Notes: generated by a model not told the origin, from the sequence alone. Numbered from the stretch's first letter, positions 7,874 through 15,961 are shown. The stretch is 25,899 bases of DNA from an uncultured Eubacteriales bacterium (GCA_900549405.1 URNZ01000022.1:1-25899), one strand, 5' to 3'. Numbers and translations: made by a program.

Positions 7874-8365
7874 ATGGACCATCAGATTTTGATCGACGCG
7901 GAGGGCGCTGTGCCCCAGGGCCTGGAGGAGGGCCTGCGGCGGGTCATCACCGCGGCCCTGGCGGCGGAGGGGGTGGCCCTGCCCTGCGAGATCAGCGTGC
8001 TGCTCACCGACGACGCGGGTATCCGCCAGATCAACGCCGACATGCGGGACATTGACCGGGCCACCGACGTGCTGTCCTTCCCCATGTTCGAGCTGACCCC
8101 GGGAGAGCCTCCCGAGGACGAGGAGGACCTGGACCCGGAGACGGGGCTGTGTCCCCTGGGGGATATGTGCATCTCCCTGGAGCGGGCGGCGGCCCAGGCC
8201 CAGGAGTATGGCCACAGCCTGGAGCGGGAGGTGAGCTATCTGGCGGTCCACTCGGTGCTCCACCTGCTGGGCTATGACCACCTGGACGAGGGCCCCATGA
8301 AGCGCCAGATGCGCGCCCGGGAGGAGGCCATTCTGAACGGCCTGGGCATCCGCCGGGAGGAGTGA
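7874..8365 (+). CDS. ybeY: Endoribonuclease YbeY (rRNA maturation factor)
   Basis: 163 residues. Zinc-dependent single-strand endoribonuclease for 16S rRNA 3'-end maturation and ribosome quality control. The UPF0054 metal motif HSVLHLLGYDH supplies H126, H130 and H136; the conserved DVLSFPM lies at 65-71. Residues 73-92 are an acidic insertion. Start at the ATG at 7874 after GGGAGAGAGG; the frame extends upstream through repeat copy 1, which is not coding. First gene of ybeY-era-recO, a common Firmicute order. Confidence 0.95.
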   Translation: MDHQILIDAEGAVPQGLEEGLRRVITAALAAEGVALPCEISVLLTDDAGIRQINADMRDIDRATDVLSFPMFELTPGEPPEDEEDLDPETGLCPLGDMCISLERAAAQAQEYGHSLEREVSYLAVHSVLHLLGYDHLDEGPMKRQMRAREEAILNGLGIRREE

Positions 8366-8377
8366 CCCGAAGGGGGG

Positions 8378-8416
8378 ACGGATCGCCGCGTCGGGCTGCG
8401 CCCTCCTCGCGATGAC
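8378..8416. repeat. REP-like hairpin repeat, copy 2
   Basis: 39-nt element starting ACGGATCGCCGCGTCG and ending CTCCTCGCGATGAC, in the ybeY-era gap. Outer arms ATCGC/GCGAT and inner arms GGGC/GCCC differ from copy 1 in both strands of the stems, so pairing is kept. Confidence 0.75.
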
Positions 8417-8469
8417 AAGCGAGTAAGATATACGGAGAACGAGAAGCTAAGAAAGTAGAGGAAACATAT

Positions 8470-9375
8470 ATGGCAGAGATCAAGAAATCGGGCATCATCA
8501 CCATCTGTGGCCGACCCAACGTGGGCAAGTCCACCCTGACCAACGCCCTGGTGGGGGAGAAGGTGGCTATCGTCACCAATAAGCCCCAGACCACCCGCAA
8601 CCGCATCTGCGGCGTGCGCACCCGGGGAGAGAGCCAGTTCGTCTTTGTGGACACCCCCGGCCTGCACAAGGCCCGCACCCGCCTGGGGGACTATATGGTC
8701 AACGTGGTGAAGGAGAGCGTGGCTGACGTGGACGCGGTGATGCTGCTGGTGGAACCTATCCCCAACGTGGGCGCGCCGGAGGAACAGCTTATCGCCCGCA
8801 TCAAGACCCTGCGCTGCCCCGCCGTGCTGGTCATCAACAAGGTGGACACCCTGGACAAGAAGGAGAAGCTGCTGGAGGTCATCCAGACCTATGAGCAGGC
8901 CCACCAGTTCCAGGCTGTGGTGCCCATCTCCGCCAAGACCGGCGAGGGCGTGGACGAGCTGCTGGACGTGCTGGAGGGCTATCTGCCCCAGGGTCCCCAG
9001 CTGTTCCCGGAGGACATGACCTCTGACCAGCCGGAGCGGCAGATGATGGCGGAGATTTTAAGAGAGAAGCTGCTGCTGTGCCTGGACAAGGAGATCCCCC
9101 ACGGCACCGCCGTGGAGATCACCCGCTTTGCCGAGCGGGACGACGAGGTGGTAGAGGTGGAGGCCACCATCTATTGCGAGAAGAACAGCCACAAGGGCAT
9201 CATCATCGGCAAGGGCGGCAGTATGCTGAAAAAGGTGTCCACCCTGGCCCGGCAGGACATGGAGCGCTTTATGGGCACCAAGGTCTATCTCCAGACCTGG
9301 GTGAAGGTGAAGGAGAACTGGCGGGACAACCCGGCGGCCATCCAGAACTTCGGCTATAAGGGCGACAAGGCATAA
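8470..9375 (+). CDS. era: GTPase Era
   Basis: 301 residues, full length. Ribosome-assembly GTPase that binds the 3' end of 16S rRNA through a C-terminal KH domain. G1 GRPNVGKS at 14-21, G2 around T41-T42, G3 DTPG at 61-64, G4 NKVD at 123-126, G5 SAK at 154-156. The KH loop GKGG is at 247-250 (IIIGKGGSMLKKV). ATG at 8470 with GAGG about 9 nt upstream. It follows ybeY by 104 nt containing repeat copy 2, and precedes recO by 26 nt. Era and YbeY act on the same end of 16S rRNA, so co-expression makes sense. Confidence 0.98.
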   Translation: MAEIKKSGIITICGRPNVGKSTLTNALVGEKVAIVTNKPQTTRNRICGVRTRGESQFVFVDTPGLHKARTRLGDYMVNVVKESVADVDAVMLLVEPIPNVGAPEEQLIARIKTLRCPAVLVINKVDTLDKKEKLLEVIQTYEQAHQFQAVVPISAKTGEGVDELLDVLEGYLPQGPQLFPEDMTSDQPERQMMAEILREKLLLCLDKEIPHGTAVEITRFAERDDEVVEVEATIYCEKNSHKGIIIGKGGSMLKKVSTLARQDMERFMGTKVYLQTWVKVKENWRDNPAAIQNFGYKGDKA

Positions 9376-9401
9376 GCTGCCGATGAGAGGGGGCTTGGGC
9401 C

Positions 9402-10145
9402 TTGAAAACCGTGACCCGGGCGCTTGTGGTGCGCTCGGTGGACTATAAAGACTCAGACAAAATTCTTACCCTGCTCACCCCGGACATGGGAAAGTTGTCC
9501 GCCGGAGCCAGGGGCTGCCGGAAGAAGGGCAGCGCCATCGCCGCCGCCTGCCAGCTGCTGTGCTGGTCCGAGCTGGTGCTGTCTGACCGGGGCGGCAAAT
9601 GGTCGGTCTCTGAGGCATCTACTCTGCGGGAGTTTTTGGGAGTGCGCCGGGACCTGGACAAGCTGGCCCTGGCCTGCTACTTTGCCGAGATGGCCGAGGT
9701 GCTGTCGGTGGAGGGGATGCCCAGCCCGGGACTGCTGTCCCTGACGCTGAACAGCCTCCACGCATTGGAATGTCTGGATCGGCCCCCGGAGCAGATCAAG
9801 GCGGTGTTCGAGTTGAAGGCCATGTGTCTGGCGGGGTACGAGCCGCTTATCGAGGGCTGCGCCCTGTGCGGGGAGGAGAATCCAGAACAGGCGTGGTTCC
9901 ATTTGCGGGAGGGCGTGCTCTGCTGCGCCCGCTGCCGGGAGAGCGGCGACGGCTGGGTCCCCCTGACGCCGGGGATACTGGCCGCCATGCGCCACGTGGT
10001 CTACGGCGACGACAAGCGCCTGTTCTCCTTCCGCCTGGGGGGCGAGGACCTGGGCGCCCTGTCCCGCCTGACCGAGGACTACGTCCAGACCCAACTGGAG
10101 CGGGGCTTCGGAACGCTGGATTTTTATCATCAGATGAGGATATAA
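9402..10145 (+). CDS. recO: DNA repair protein RecO
   Basis: 247 residues. Recombination mediator that loads RecA on SSB-coated DNA with RecR in the RecFOR pathway. The N-terminal OB fold starts with the family-typical ALVVRSVDYKDSDKILTLLT (7-26). A Cys4 zinc site is at C153/C156 (CALC) and C175/C178 (CARC). Start is a TTG at 9402 behind GAGAGGGGG; no better ATG keeps the OB fold. Last gene of the operon, closed by a hairpin. Confidence 0.95.
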   Translation: MKTVTRALVVRSVDYKDSDKILTLLTPDMGKLSAGARGCRKKGSAIAAACQLLCWSELVLSDRGGKWSVSEASTLREFLGVRRDLDKLALACYFAEMAEVLSVEGMPSPGLLSLTLNSLHALECLDRPPEQIKAVFELKAMCLAGYEPLIEGCALCGEENPEQAWFHLREGVLCCARCRESGDGWVPLTPGILAAMRHVVYGDDKRLFSFRLGGEDLGALSRLTEDYVQTQLERGFGTLDFYHQMRI

Positions 10146-10177
10146 GAAACTCCCCTGGCCAAAACCAGGGGAGTTTC
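10146..10177. terminator. Hairpin between convergent recO and pfkB-like gene
   Basis: Perfect 13-bp stem GAAACTCCCCTGG (10146-10158) / CCAGGGGAGTTTC (10165-10177) with a 6-nt loop. The stem is strong, with little U after it on either strand; it fits a shared terminator by position. Confidence 0.75.
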
Positions 10178-10188
10178 GCTTATAAAAA

Positions 10189-11112
10189 TCAGATGCCTTC
10201 CAGCTGCTCGACGGTGGGAAAGGCGGCGTAGACGCCCACTTTTTCCATGCAGAGCATCGCGGCCCGGTGGGCCTTGATGGCTGCGGCCTGGATGCTCTTG
10301 CCCTTTACCAGCTCGGCGCCGAATACGCCGGTGAAGAAGGGGGTGGCGCCGGAGTAGTCCACGATCTGATAGGAGGCCCCCTGGTCCAGGGTGCGCAGAA
10401 TGCCGTCCTGGGCGATGAGGACGCCGTTGCCGTCCATGTGGACGATGACGGCCTTGCGGACCCGGCCGCCAAACGTGCTGGCGGCGATGCGCGCCGTCTT
10501 TGAATTTTCCTCCTTCAGACCGCACAGTCCCGCGGCCTGGGACATGTTCAGCACCAGATAGTCCACCTTTTCCCACAGGTGGTCTGGAATGTCGGCATAG
10601 GCCGTGGGATTGACCAGGACGGGGGTGTGACACCGGTCTGCCAGCTCGATCATGTGGGTGGCCACGTCCATGGCAGCTGGACCCATGTGGATGATCACCA
10701 GCTTGGCCTGCTCCACCGCGCTGAGACACTGGTCGATGTCTTCGTTGGTCAGCTGAAAATTCGCCCCCAGAAAGTCGATGAAGACGTTGTCCAGGCCAGC
10801 CTCCTCAATGATGGTGGCCAGGCCGCTGTGGGCGTTGCCAGTCTGGGTCAAAAAGTCGCAGTTGACGTGCTCTGCCTGAAGGGTGCTGATGATCTGCTGA
10901 CCGAAGGCGTCGCTGCCCACGCGGCCAATGGCGGCGGCAGGGACGCCGCAGCGCACGGCGGCGATGGCCTGGGAGCATCCGTGGCCGCCGGCGCTGATGG
11001 AGATCTGCTTGCCCATCTTTTTCTTACCCACCCGCTCGGGCCCCAGCTCCATGACAAAGTCTACATTTAAGACGCCAAGGGACAGGATCTGCGGCGTTTC
11101 ATACTCTAGCAT
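10189..11112 (-). CDS. PfkB/ribokinase-fold protein lacking the catalytic Asp (probable pseudokinase)
   Basis: 307 residues, normal PfkB length. The family phosphorylates sugars or nucleosides. The fold is recognisable: GVLNVDF near the N-terminus, GGHGCSQAIAAVRCG where GGKGANQA... is usual, and PTAYADIP and VNMS-like core strands. The second PfkB signature, normally D-T-T-G-A-G-D, reads VDYSGATPFFTG: G255 and A256 remain, but the anion-hole Gly and catalytic Asp are T257 and P258. I checked this in the DNA (CCC at 10341-10339). Phosphotransfer by the usual mechanism is therefore unlikely, and ligand sensing or binding is possible. It overlaps the lacI-type gene by 14 nt and is probably translationally coupled. 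A divergent true kinase of altered motif cannot be excluded. Confidence 0.88.
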   Translation of the reverse strand: MLEYETPQILSLGVLNVDFVMELGPERVGKKKMGKQISISAGGHGCSQAIAAVRCGVPAAAIGRVGSDAFGQQIISTLQAEHVNCDFLTQTGNAHSGLATIIEEAGLDNVFIDFLGANFQLTNEDIDQCLSAVEQAKLVIIHMGPAAMDVATHMIELADRCHTPVLVNPTAYADIPDHLWEKVDYLVLNMSQAAGLCGLKEENSKTARIAASTFGGRVRKAVIVHMDGNGVLIAQDGILRTLDQGASYQIVDYSGATPFFTGVFGAELVKGKSIQAAAIKAHRAAMLCMEKVGVYAAFPTVEQLEGI

Positions 11113-12109
11113 GGGTGGACCCCCTTGGAATCAGTTTTAGATCCAGCGTCCCGTTGGGATGGAGCTGGCCGCCCTTTTGGGCGCTGATCTGGTTCAGCAG
11201 TTCCATCGTCCCGATCATGCCGATCTGATAGCTGGACGGCCCGATGACAGACAGCTGGGGGGTGGTCAGGCAGGCCAGCTCCGTGTTTTCAAAGCTCATC
11301 ACCGACACCTGCTCCGGCACGGCCAGCCCCCGGGCCCGAAGGGCGGAGAGTACCCCAGCCGCCTGAAGATTGCTTTGGGTTAGGACGCAGTCCGCCGCCG
11401 GGGCCGACGGATCTAAAACCTTGTCCAGCTCACGGGCGGCGTCCTCGATGGAGCGGCTGGAGAAGCACAGCCGGCAGGAGCCGCCGTTCGTCTCCGCCAC
11501 CGACTGAATGCCCGCCCAATATTCTCCGTCTAAATGCTTGGGACCGTCGCACAGGTAAATGAAATTCCGGCAGCCGGTCTCCCAGAGATAGGCGGCGGCC
11601 TGGGCCCCGATGGTCCGGCGGTCAATGGAGAGAGCGGTCATGTTCTTTTTCTCGCCCACGAGCCGGTTCCCGGAGAGAAACAGCATGGGGGCCTCGGTGA
11701 GGTAGGACGACCAGCCCTCGGGAACGGTGGGGTGGGCGGTGTACATCAAAACGCCGGAGGGATTGAGAGAGCGTACTTTGGCCAGGCATTCCTGCTCCAG
11801 CTCCAGACTGCCCTCGGTGGCCGCAGACAGCATCAGGTAACCATAGGAAAACAGAACGTCTGAAATGGCCTGGTGCATTTGGGCAAAATAGGGGTCGCTC
11901 AGGCTGGGAAGCAGCACGTATACGGCGTTGAGCCCGTCCTGACGCAGACTCTTGGCCAATAAATTTGAGGAGTATCCCAGCTTTTCCACGGCTGCCATGA
12001 CCTTCAGTCTGGACCCTTCCGCCACCTTCTCCGGGTCGTTCAGCACCCGTGACACCGTTGCGATACTGACGCCGGCCAGTTCAGCCACATCCTTTAACGT
12101 CGCCGCCAT
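11099..12109 (-). CDS. LacI-family transcriptional regulator
   Basis: 336 residues. N-terminal LacI helix-turn-helix at 4-25 (TLKDVAELAGVSIATVSRVLN), hinge helix around LAKSLR (51-56), then a periplasmic-binding-like ligand domain. Start is the ATG at 12109 after GAGGGGGAGA; an earlier in-frame ATG at 12145 would add residues before the HTH without a ribosome site. The gene ends inside the PfkB-like gene (14-nt overlap). A LacI-type dyad sits beside its promoter and a near copy lies in the promoter of the 17-25 kb operon, so autoregulation and control of that operon are proposed. The inducer is unknown. Confidence 0.93.
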   Translation of the reverse strand: MAATLKDVAELAGVSIATVSRVLNDPEKVAEGSRLKVMAAVEKLGYSSNLLAKSLRQDGLNAVYVLLPSLSDPYFAQMHQAISDVLFSYGYLMLSAATEGSLELEQECLAKVRSLNPSGVLMYTAHPTVPEGWSSYLTEAPMLFLSGNRLVGEKKNMTALSIDRRTIGAQAAAYLWETGCRNFIYLCDGPKHLDGEYWAGIQSVAETNGGSCRLCFSSRSIEDAARELDKVLDPSAPAADCVLTQSNLQAAGVLSALRARGLAVPEQVSVMSFENTELACLTTPQLSVIGPSSYQIGMIGTMELLNQISAQKGGQLHPNGTLDLKLIPRGSTHARV

Positions 12110-12153
12110 ATGTCTCCCCCTCATAATCGTGAATTTACAACTCAATATAAATC

Positions 12154-12182
12154 ATCATATCATCAAAAGTTCTATGCGTCAA
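12154..12182 (-). promoter_or_regulatory. Promoter of the lacI-pfkB-like pair
   Basis: TTGACG (12182-12177), 17-nt spacer, TATGAT (12159-12154) on the minus strand, giving a leader of about 38 nt. The operator-like dyad lies directly upstream of the -35. Confidence 0.8.
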
Positions 12183-12199
12183 TTGAAATCGTTTTCTTT
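12182..12199 (-). promoter_or_regulatory. LacI/CcpA-type operator O1
   Basis: Minus-strand AAAGAAAACGATTTCAAT with the near-perfect dyad GAAAAC|GATTTC (5 of 6 pairs) around a central CG, the usual layout for LacI-family operators. It matches 15 of 18 positions of O2 at 16969-16986. It also scores well against the CcpA cre pattern as I remember it. Confidence 0.6.
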
Positions 12200-12243
12200 A
12201 TCCAAGAAAACAAAGAATGCTGTGTCCATCATGTTTGTTTGAC

Positions 12244-12281
12244 AAAAAGCCCGGCCTGTGCGATCTCTGCACAGGCCGGGC
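12244..12281 (-). terminator. Intrinsic terminator of the cytidylate kinase-like gene
   Basis: Perfect 13-bp stem GCCCGGCCTGTGC / GCACAGGCCGGGC (12249-12261 and 12269-12281), loop of 7 nt, followed on the minus strand by TTTTT. Confidence 0.92.
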
Positions 12282-12303
12282 CTGAAAATTTTATCGGATG
12301 AAA

Positions 12304-12954
12304 TTAAGTGTGCTCCATTTTCTCCCCCTCCGGCATGGGCAGCTTGGCGGGGTCCAGGCCCATGGCGTACAGGATCACGTCGGCGCAGTGGTCCACGCCG
12401 ATGGCGGCGCTGTCCAGGGACAGGTGATAGTTCTGGGACACGCCCCAGTCCCGGCCCGTGTAGTGCTTATAGTTCACCCGGCGCTTCTTGTCCTTGTCCT
12501 GGAGGCGTTGCTCCGGGCTGCGCTCCGACTCGCCGTACAGGCGGACGATGCGGTCTGCCCTGTAGGCCATGGGGGCGTGGACGAAGACGTTGAAGACGTC
12601 CTCCCGCTCCCGCAGGATATAGTCGGCGCAGCGGCCCACGATGACGCAACCGCCTTCCTCCGCCAGCTTCAGGATGACCTCCCGCTGCATACACCACAGA
12701 AAGTCAGAGGCGGACATGCCGTTCATCACCCCGGGCATCCCCTGTCCCGCCAGAGCATAGGACAGCAGGCTCTTGCCCACGGAGAACTCGCCCCGCTCCT
12801 CGATGAACCGGGGGTCAAAGCCGGTCTTTTCCGCCACGGCCTTGACCAGTTCCTTGTCGTAATATTTCCAGCCCAGGCGCTTGGCCAGGGCCTTGCCCAC
12901 GCTGCGTCCGCCGCTGCCAAACTCACGGCTGACGGTGATGATCCGTTTTTCCAT
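12304..12954 (-). CDS. Cytidylate kinase-like family protein
   Basis: 216 residues. It belongs to the P-loop group annotated as cytidylate kinase-like (AAK6), common in Clostridia and distinct from Cmk itself; the substrate is not established. The start MEKRIITVSREFGSGGRSVG carries the family's modified P-loop at about 9-20. VIVGRCADYILRE is the central conserved strand, and the lid has an Arg/Lys-rich stretch (DKDKKRRVNYKHYTG). ATG at 12954 with GGAGGAAC upstream. Flanked by its own terminator; no operon partner. Confidence 0.85.
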   Translation of the reverse strand: MEKRIITVSREFGSGGRSVGKALAKRLGWKYYDKELVKAVAEKTGFDPRFIEERGEFSVGKSLLSYALAGQGMPGVMNGMSASDFLWCMQREVILKLAEEGGCVIVGRCADYILREREDVFNVFVHAPMAYRADRIVRLYGESERSPEQRLQDKDKKRRVNYKHYTGRDWGVSQNYHLSLDSAAIGVDHCADVILYAMGLDPAKLPMPEGEKMEHT

Positions 12955-13028
12955 AAGAGTTCCTCCTTCGTCCGGCCCGTGCCCCGTCCCAAAGGGTCCA
13001 CGGGTGGGCGGCCATTGTTTCCAAGACG

Positions 13029-13057
13029 ATTATACCACAGATTCAGAAAAAAGGTAA
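13029..13057 (-). promoter_or_regulatory. Weak candidate promoter of the cytidylate kinase-like gene
   Basis: Perfect TATAAT (13034-13029) on the minus strand with TTACCT 17 nt upstream. Only the -10 is convincing. Confidence 0.45.
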
Positions 13058-13071
13058 TGCTTTTCTGCGTC

Positions 13072-13110
13072 AAAAAAACGCGCGGACCCCAAACTGAGGC
13101 CCGCGCGTTT
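13072..13110 (-). terminator. Intrinsic terminator of the stalk-domain gene
   Basis: Minus-strand stem AAACGCGCGG / CCGCGCGTTT (13101-13110 with 13076-13085) and a partly paired 15-nt interior, followed by a T7 run. Confidence 0.88.
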
Positions 13111-13123
13111 GATATATGTGGGT

Positions 13124-14644
13124 TTATCTGCCTTCCACGTCGCCCAGCAGATCCACGATCTGCGCCCCGGCGGGGGGCTGGGTGTTGGGCTTCTGGCTGG
13201 TGGCCTGATAGGCGCCGTCCATGGTCATGGTCAGCTTGACCAGGCTGCCCTCGCCGTCGTCCACGGTGAAGGCCATGTTGGCGTTCAGGGTCTTATCCTT
13301 CATGCCCACGGTCATGGTCATGCTGCCCATATCATCCATGTCGGCCTTCATGTCCACGGCATAGCCGACGACTTTATTGCCGCTGTAGTTCAGGGTGAAC
13401 TTCACGGTGGCCCCGTCCTCGGTCATGGTGCTCACATAGTCAGAGCCGGACTTTTTGAAGGAGCTGTCGGCCAGCATGTCGTTCAACTGGCGGAGCGTGT
13501 CGGCGGTGGTGCCGTTCACGCTGGTGACGGGGGCGTTCTTCAGGATGTCGGCCAGGGTCTGCTGGAAGCCCTGGTCGGCGCTGGCGGCGCTCAGCTGCAT
13601 CAGGGTATCATAACTCATGCCGGTGGTGTCGCTCATCTGGTCAAACATGCTCTTCAGGTCCATCTTATACCAGGTCTGGTCGGGGATACCGGTCAGGTTG
13701 CTGAGCCCGGTCATGTTCACATAGAACAGGCCGCTGGTCACATCGCCCCGCAGCTCCACATCCAGGCTCAGGGGCAGCTTGACGCCGGTGTCGCCCAGGA
13801 TGGCCTGGGTCACGTCCTGGCCGTTGATGGCGATCTTGGCGTCGGCGGTCATGCCCGTCTTGAACTGCACGGCGCTCTGGCCCTGCTGAATCATGGTATA
13901 GTCGCCCTTCAGGGTGGCGTCCACGTTCATGGGGCCGATGTCCGCGTCCTCAGAGTCCACGTCCAGCACGGCATTATAGCTGCCGGTGACCTTCTGGTCC
14001 TGCTGGGTAAAGGTCTTGGCATAGGCCATATACTCGTCCATGCGCTGATAGGTGGCCTGGTTGTCAGCCAGGATGGCGTCCACATCGTCGATGATGACGG
14101 CCTTCTGGCCGGCGTCCCAGCCCACCTTATAGCCCAGGGCGTCGGCCACCAGGCCGAAGGGGATATAGGTGCGGTTGGTGGCGGGGTCGATGTAGGGAGC
14201 GATCTCGCTGGTGAAGTCGCGGGACACCTGGGTGGCGCCCGTCATGGGGGCGGCGGTGGTGTCGCCCTCATACTGGACGCTGAAGGTATTGGAGCCAATG
14301 GTCAGCCGCACGGTCACGTCGCCCTGGCGGGGTTCGCCGCCGTTGAAGGGGGTATAGGTGACATCGGGCTTTGTGGCAGTGACGGTGCGGGTGGCAGCAT
14401 CCCAGGTCATGTCGCTTTCAGAAAAGCCCAGCTGTTGGAATACGGCCACAAAGGGCAGACAGGACCGGCTGTTCCTGATCTGGGGCACCGCGTCGGTGAA
14501 GGTGACATACTGATCGTTGGCCAGCACATAGAAGTCCCCCTGCTTGGCGGGGACGGGGGCGTCCGCCTTCACGGCGAAGGTGGGGACGCAGACGGCGGCG
14601 GTCATCACCGCCGCACACAGGGCGGTGCGGAACACGTTTTTCAT
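13124..14644 (-). CDS. Secreted stalk-domain (copper amine oxidase N-domain-like) protein
   Basis: 506 residues, exported. Start at the ATG at 14644, 8 nt after AGGAG; residues 1-30 are a Sec signal (MKNVFRTALCAAVMTAAVCV, then AXA-like FAVKADA) with no lipobox. About 35-190 hold two segments typical of copper amine oxidase N-terminal/stalk domains: SRSCLPFVAVFQQLGF...WDAATRTVTAT and NRTYIPFGLVADALGYKV...KAVIIDD. These are found on many Firmicute surface proteins and do not imply amine oxidase activity. The remaining 300 residues are beta-rich, with repeated LKGDY, KMDLKSMFDQM and MKADMDDMGSMTMTV stretches like LppX/DUF6612-type lipid-carrier folds. No sortase or surface-layer anchor seen. Confidence 0.82.
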   Translation of the reverse strand: MKNVFRTALCAAVMTAAVCVPTFAVKADAPVPAKQGDFYVLANDQYVTFTDAVPQIRNSRSCLPFVAVFQQLGFSESDMTWDAATRTVTATKPDVTYTPFNGGEPRQGDVTVRLTIGSNTFSVQYEGDTTAAPMTGATQVSRDFTSEIAPYIDPATNRTYIPFGLVADALGYKVGWDAGQKAVIIDDVDAILADNQATYQRMDEYMAYAKTFTQQDQKVTGSYNAVLDVDSEDADIGPMNVDATLKGDYTMIQQGQSAVQFKTGMTADAKIAINGQDVTQAILGDTGVKLPLSLDVELRGDVTSGLFYVNMTGLSNLTGIPDQTWYKMDLKSMFDQMSDTTGMSYDTLMQLSAASADQGFQQTLADILKNAPVTSVNGTTADTLRQLNDMLADSSFKKSGSDYVSTMTEDGATVKFTLNYSGNKVVGYAVDMKADMDDMGSMTMTVGMKDKTLNANMAFTVDDGEGSLVKLTMTMDGAYQATSQKPNTQPPAGAQIVDLLGDVEGR

Positions 14645-14718
14645 TCCAGACACTCCTCTTCTTCATAAAATTTAAGATTTACAGGCATTTTTCATACAAA
14701 ACACTGCCTGATAGGGCC

Positions 14719-14746
14719 ATTCTATCATAGTTGTGGAAAAAGTCAA
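14719..14746 (-). promoter_or_regulatory. Promoter of the stalk-domain gene
   Basis: TTGACT (14746-14741), 16-nt spacer, TAGAAT (14724-14719) on the minus strand. The -35 overlaps the stop codon of the upstream pseudouridine synthase gene. Confidence 0.65.
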
Positions 14747-15729
14747 TGGGCTTCGGTCTCTTTCCAATGATAGTTGGGAAAATACTCCGAAACAAAATCC
14801 ACATCCTCCACCTGAAAGCTCTTCCCATCCAGCCCGGCCAGGGGTCCGGCGTCGGTGGTAAAGTGGAACTCCAGGCGATAGGAGTAGAGGGCCTGGCCGT
14901 GGCGGCCATACTTTTTGTTCTCCCGCTCCCGGCCATATTTGCCGTCCCCGATGAGGGGGTGTCCGGCGTGGGCGAACTGGGCGCGGATCTGGTGGGTCCG
15001 CCCGGTGATCAGGTCGCACTCCACCAGGGACAGGCCGTGCTCTGATGCCAGGGTGCGGTAGAGGGTCACCGCCGTCTTGGCTCCCGGCTGGGGCCGGTCC
15101 GTCACATAGACCTGCTTTTTCACCTCGTCTTTAAAGAGAAAACCCTCCAGCTTTCCCTTTGGGGGACTCATGCGCCCCTGGACCACGCACAGGTAATATT
15201 TGTTCAGCTCCCGGTCCTTGATCTTCTGGTTCATCACCCGCAGGGCCTCCGCCGTCTTGGCGGCGATGACGATGCCGCCGGTGTTCCGGTCAATGCGGTT
15301 GCACAGGGCGGGGGCGAAGGCGTGCTCCTGGTAAGGGCTCCACTCCTTTTTCTGATAGAGGTAGGCCTGGATGTGGGTGATGAGGGTGTTGACCCGCTCC
15401 CCCTCGTCGGGGTGGACCACCAGACCGGGGCGCTTGTCCAGCAGCATGATCTGGTCGTCTTCATATAAAATGTTCAGCTTGGGCTGATACAGAGAGAGAA
15501 AGGCGTTTTCCGGGGTGGGGCGGTCAAAGAACTCGTCGTTGATATACAGCTGGAGCTGGTCGCCTACGTTCAGCCGCACGTCCCGCTTAGAGCCCTTGCC
15601 GTTCACCTTCACCCGCTTCAGGCGGATATACTTCTGGGCCAGGGGGGCGGGCAGCAGGGGCAATGTCTTGGCCAGCCAGCGGTCCAGCCGCTGCCCGGCG
15701 TCGTTTTTCTGGATGGTAAACTCTTTCAT
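14743..15729 (-). CDS. RluA-family 23S rRNA pseudouridine synthase
   Basis: 328 residues. Converts uridine to pseudouridine in RNA, most likely 23S rRNA; which of the RluC/RluD/YlyB/YhcT branches it joins is not clear. N-terminal S4 RNA-binding domain at about 10-65 (QRLDRWLAKTL...VKVNGKGSKRDVRLNVGD). Catalytic motif NRIDRNTGG at 144-152 with D147, and RTHQIRAQFAHAGHPLIGD near 247-265. Full length. ATG at 15729, preceded by a GGAG-type site. It has its own promoter, and the promoter of the next gene starts in its last codons. Confidence 0.93.
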   Translation of the reverse strand: MKEFTIQKNDAGQRLDRWLAKTLPLLPAPLAQKYIRLKRVKVNGKGSKRDVRLNVGDQLQLYINDEFFDRPTPENAFLSLYQPKLNILYEDDQIMLLDKRPGLVVHPDEGERVNTLITHIQAYLYQKKEWSPYQEHAFAPALCNRIDRNTGGIVIAAKTAEALRVMNQKIKDRELNKYYLCVVQGRMSPPKGKLEGFLFKDEVKKQVYVTDRPQPGAKTAVTLYRTLASEHGLSLVECDLITGRTHQIRAQFAHAGHPLIGDGKYGRERENKKYGRHGQALYSYRLEFHFTTDAGPLAGLDGKSFQVEDVDFVSEYFPNYHWKETEAH

Positions 15730-15784
15730 GGCTGTGGTGCTCCTTCTTAGTCCGGCGGTCTATGCTCGTCGGTCCTGTCTGGTA

Positions 15785-15813
15785 ATTCCACCATAAAACC
15801 GTTGTTTTGTCAA
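15785..15813 (-). promoter_or_regulatory. Candidate promoter of the rluA-type gene
   Basis: Perfect TTGACA (15813-15808) on the minus strand with TGGAAT 17 nt downstream (15790-15785). The -10 is weak, so the call is moderate. Confidence 0.5.
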
Positions 15814-15883
15814 CCGGAACCCAGGCTGTCCGCCCCTGTTTTCCCGCTTGTTTCAAACTCGAAAAAATTTTTTCAAAAAAAGT

Positions 15884-15912
15884 TTGACATTCCGCGCCAC
15901 TTTCTTTATAAT
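15884..15912 (+). promoter_or_regulatory. Consensus promoter of yceD-rpmF
   Basis: TTGACA (15884-15889), 17-nt spacer, TATAAT (15907-15912), both perfect. The 232-bp gap 15730-15961 holds only this and the divergent promoter. Confidence 0.92.
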
Positions 15913-15961
15913 ACGTTGCGTACCATTATGCGAGTACGGGTGAGACCCGGGGAGGAAAACC

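Noticed and set aside
7791..8416. CRISPR-like spaced repeats
   Set aside because: Only two copies, flanking a whole gene, with diverged stems; this is an interspersed hairpin repeat, not an array.
13109..14668. 519-codon open frame opposite the stalk-domain gene
   Set aside because: Gly/His/Val-rich shadow; the minus-strand gene has a signal peptide, ribosome site, promoter and terminator.
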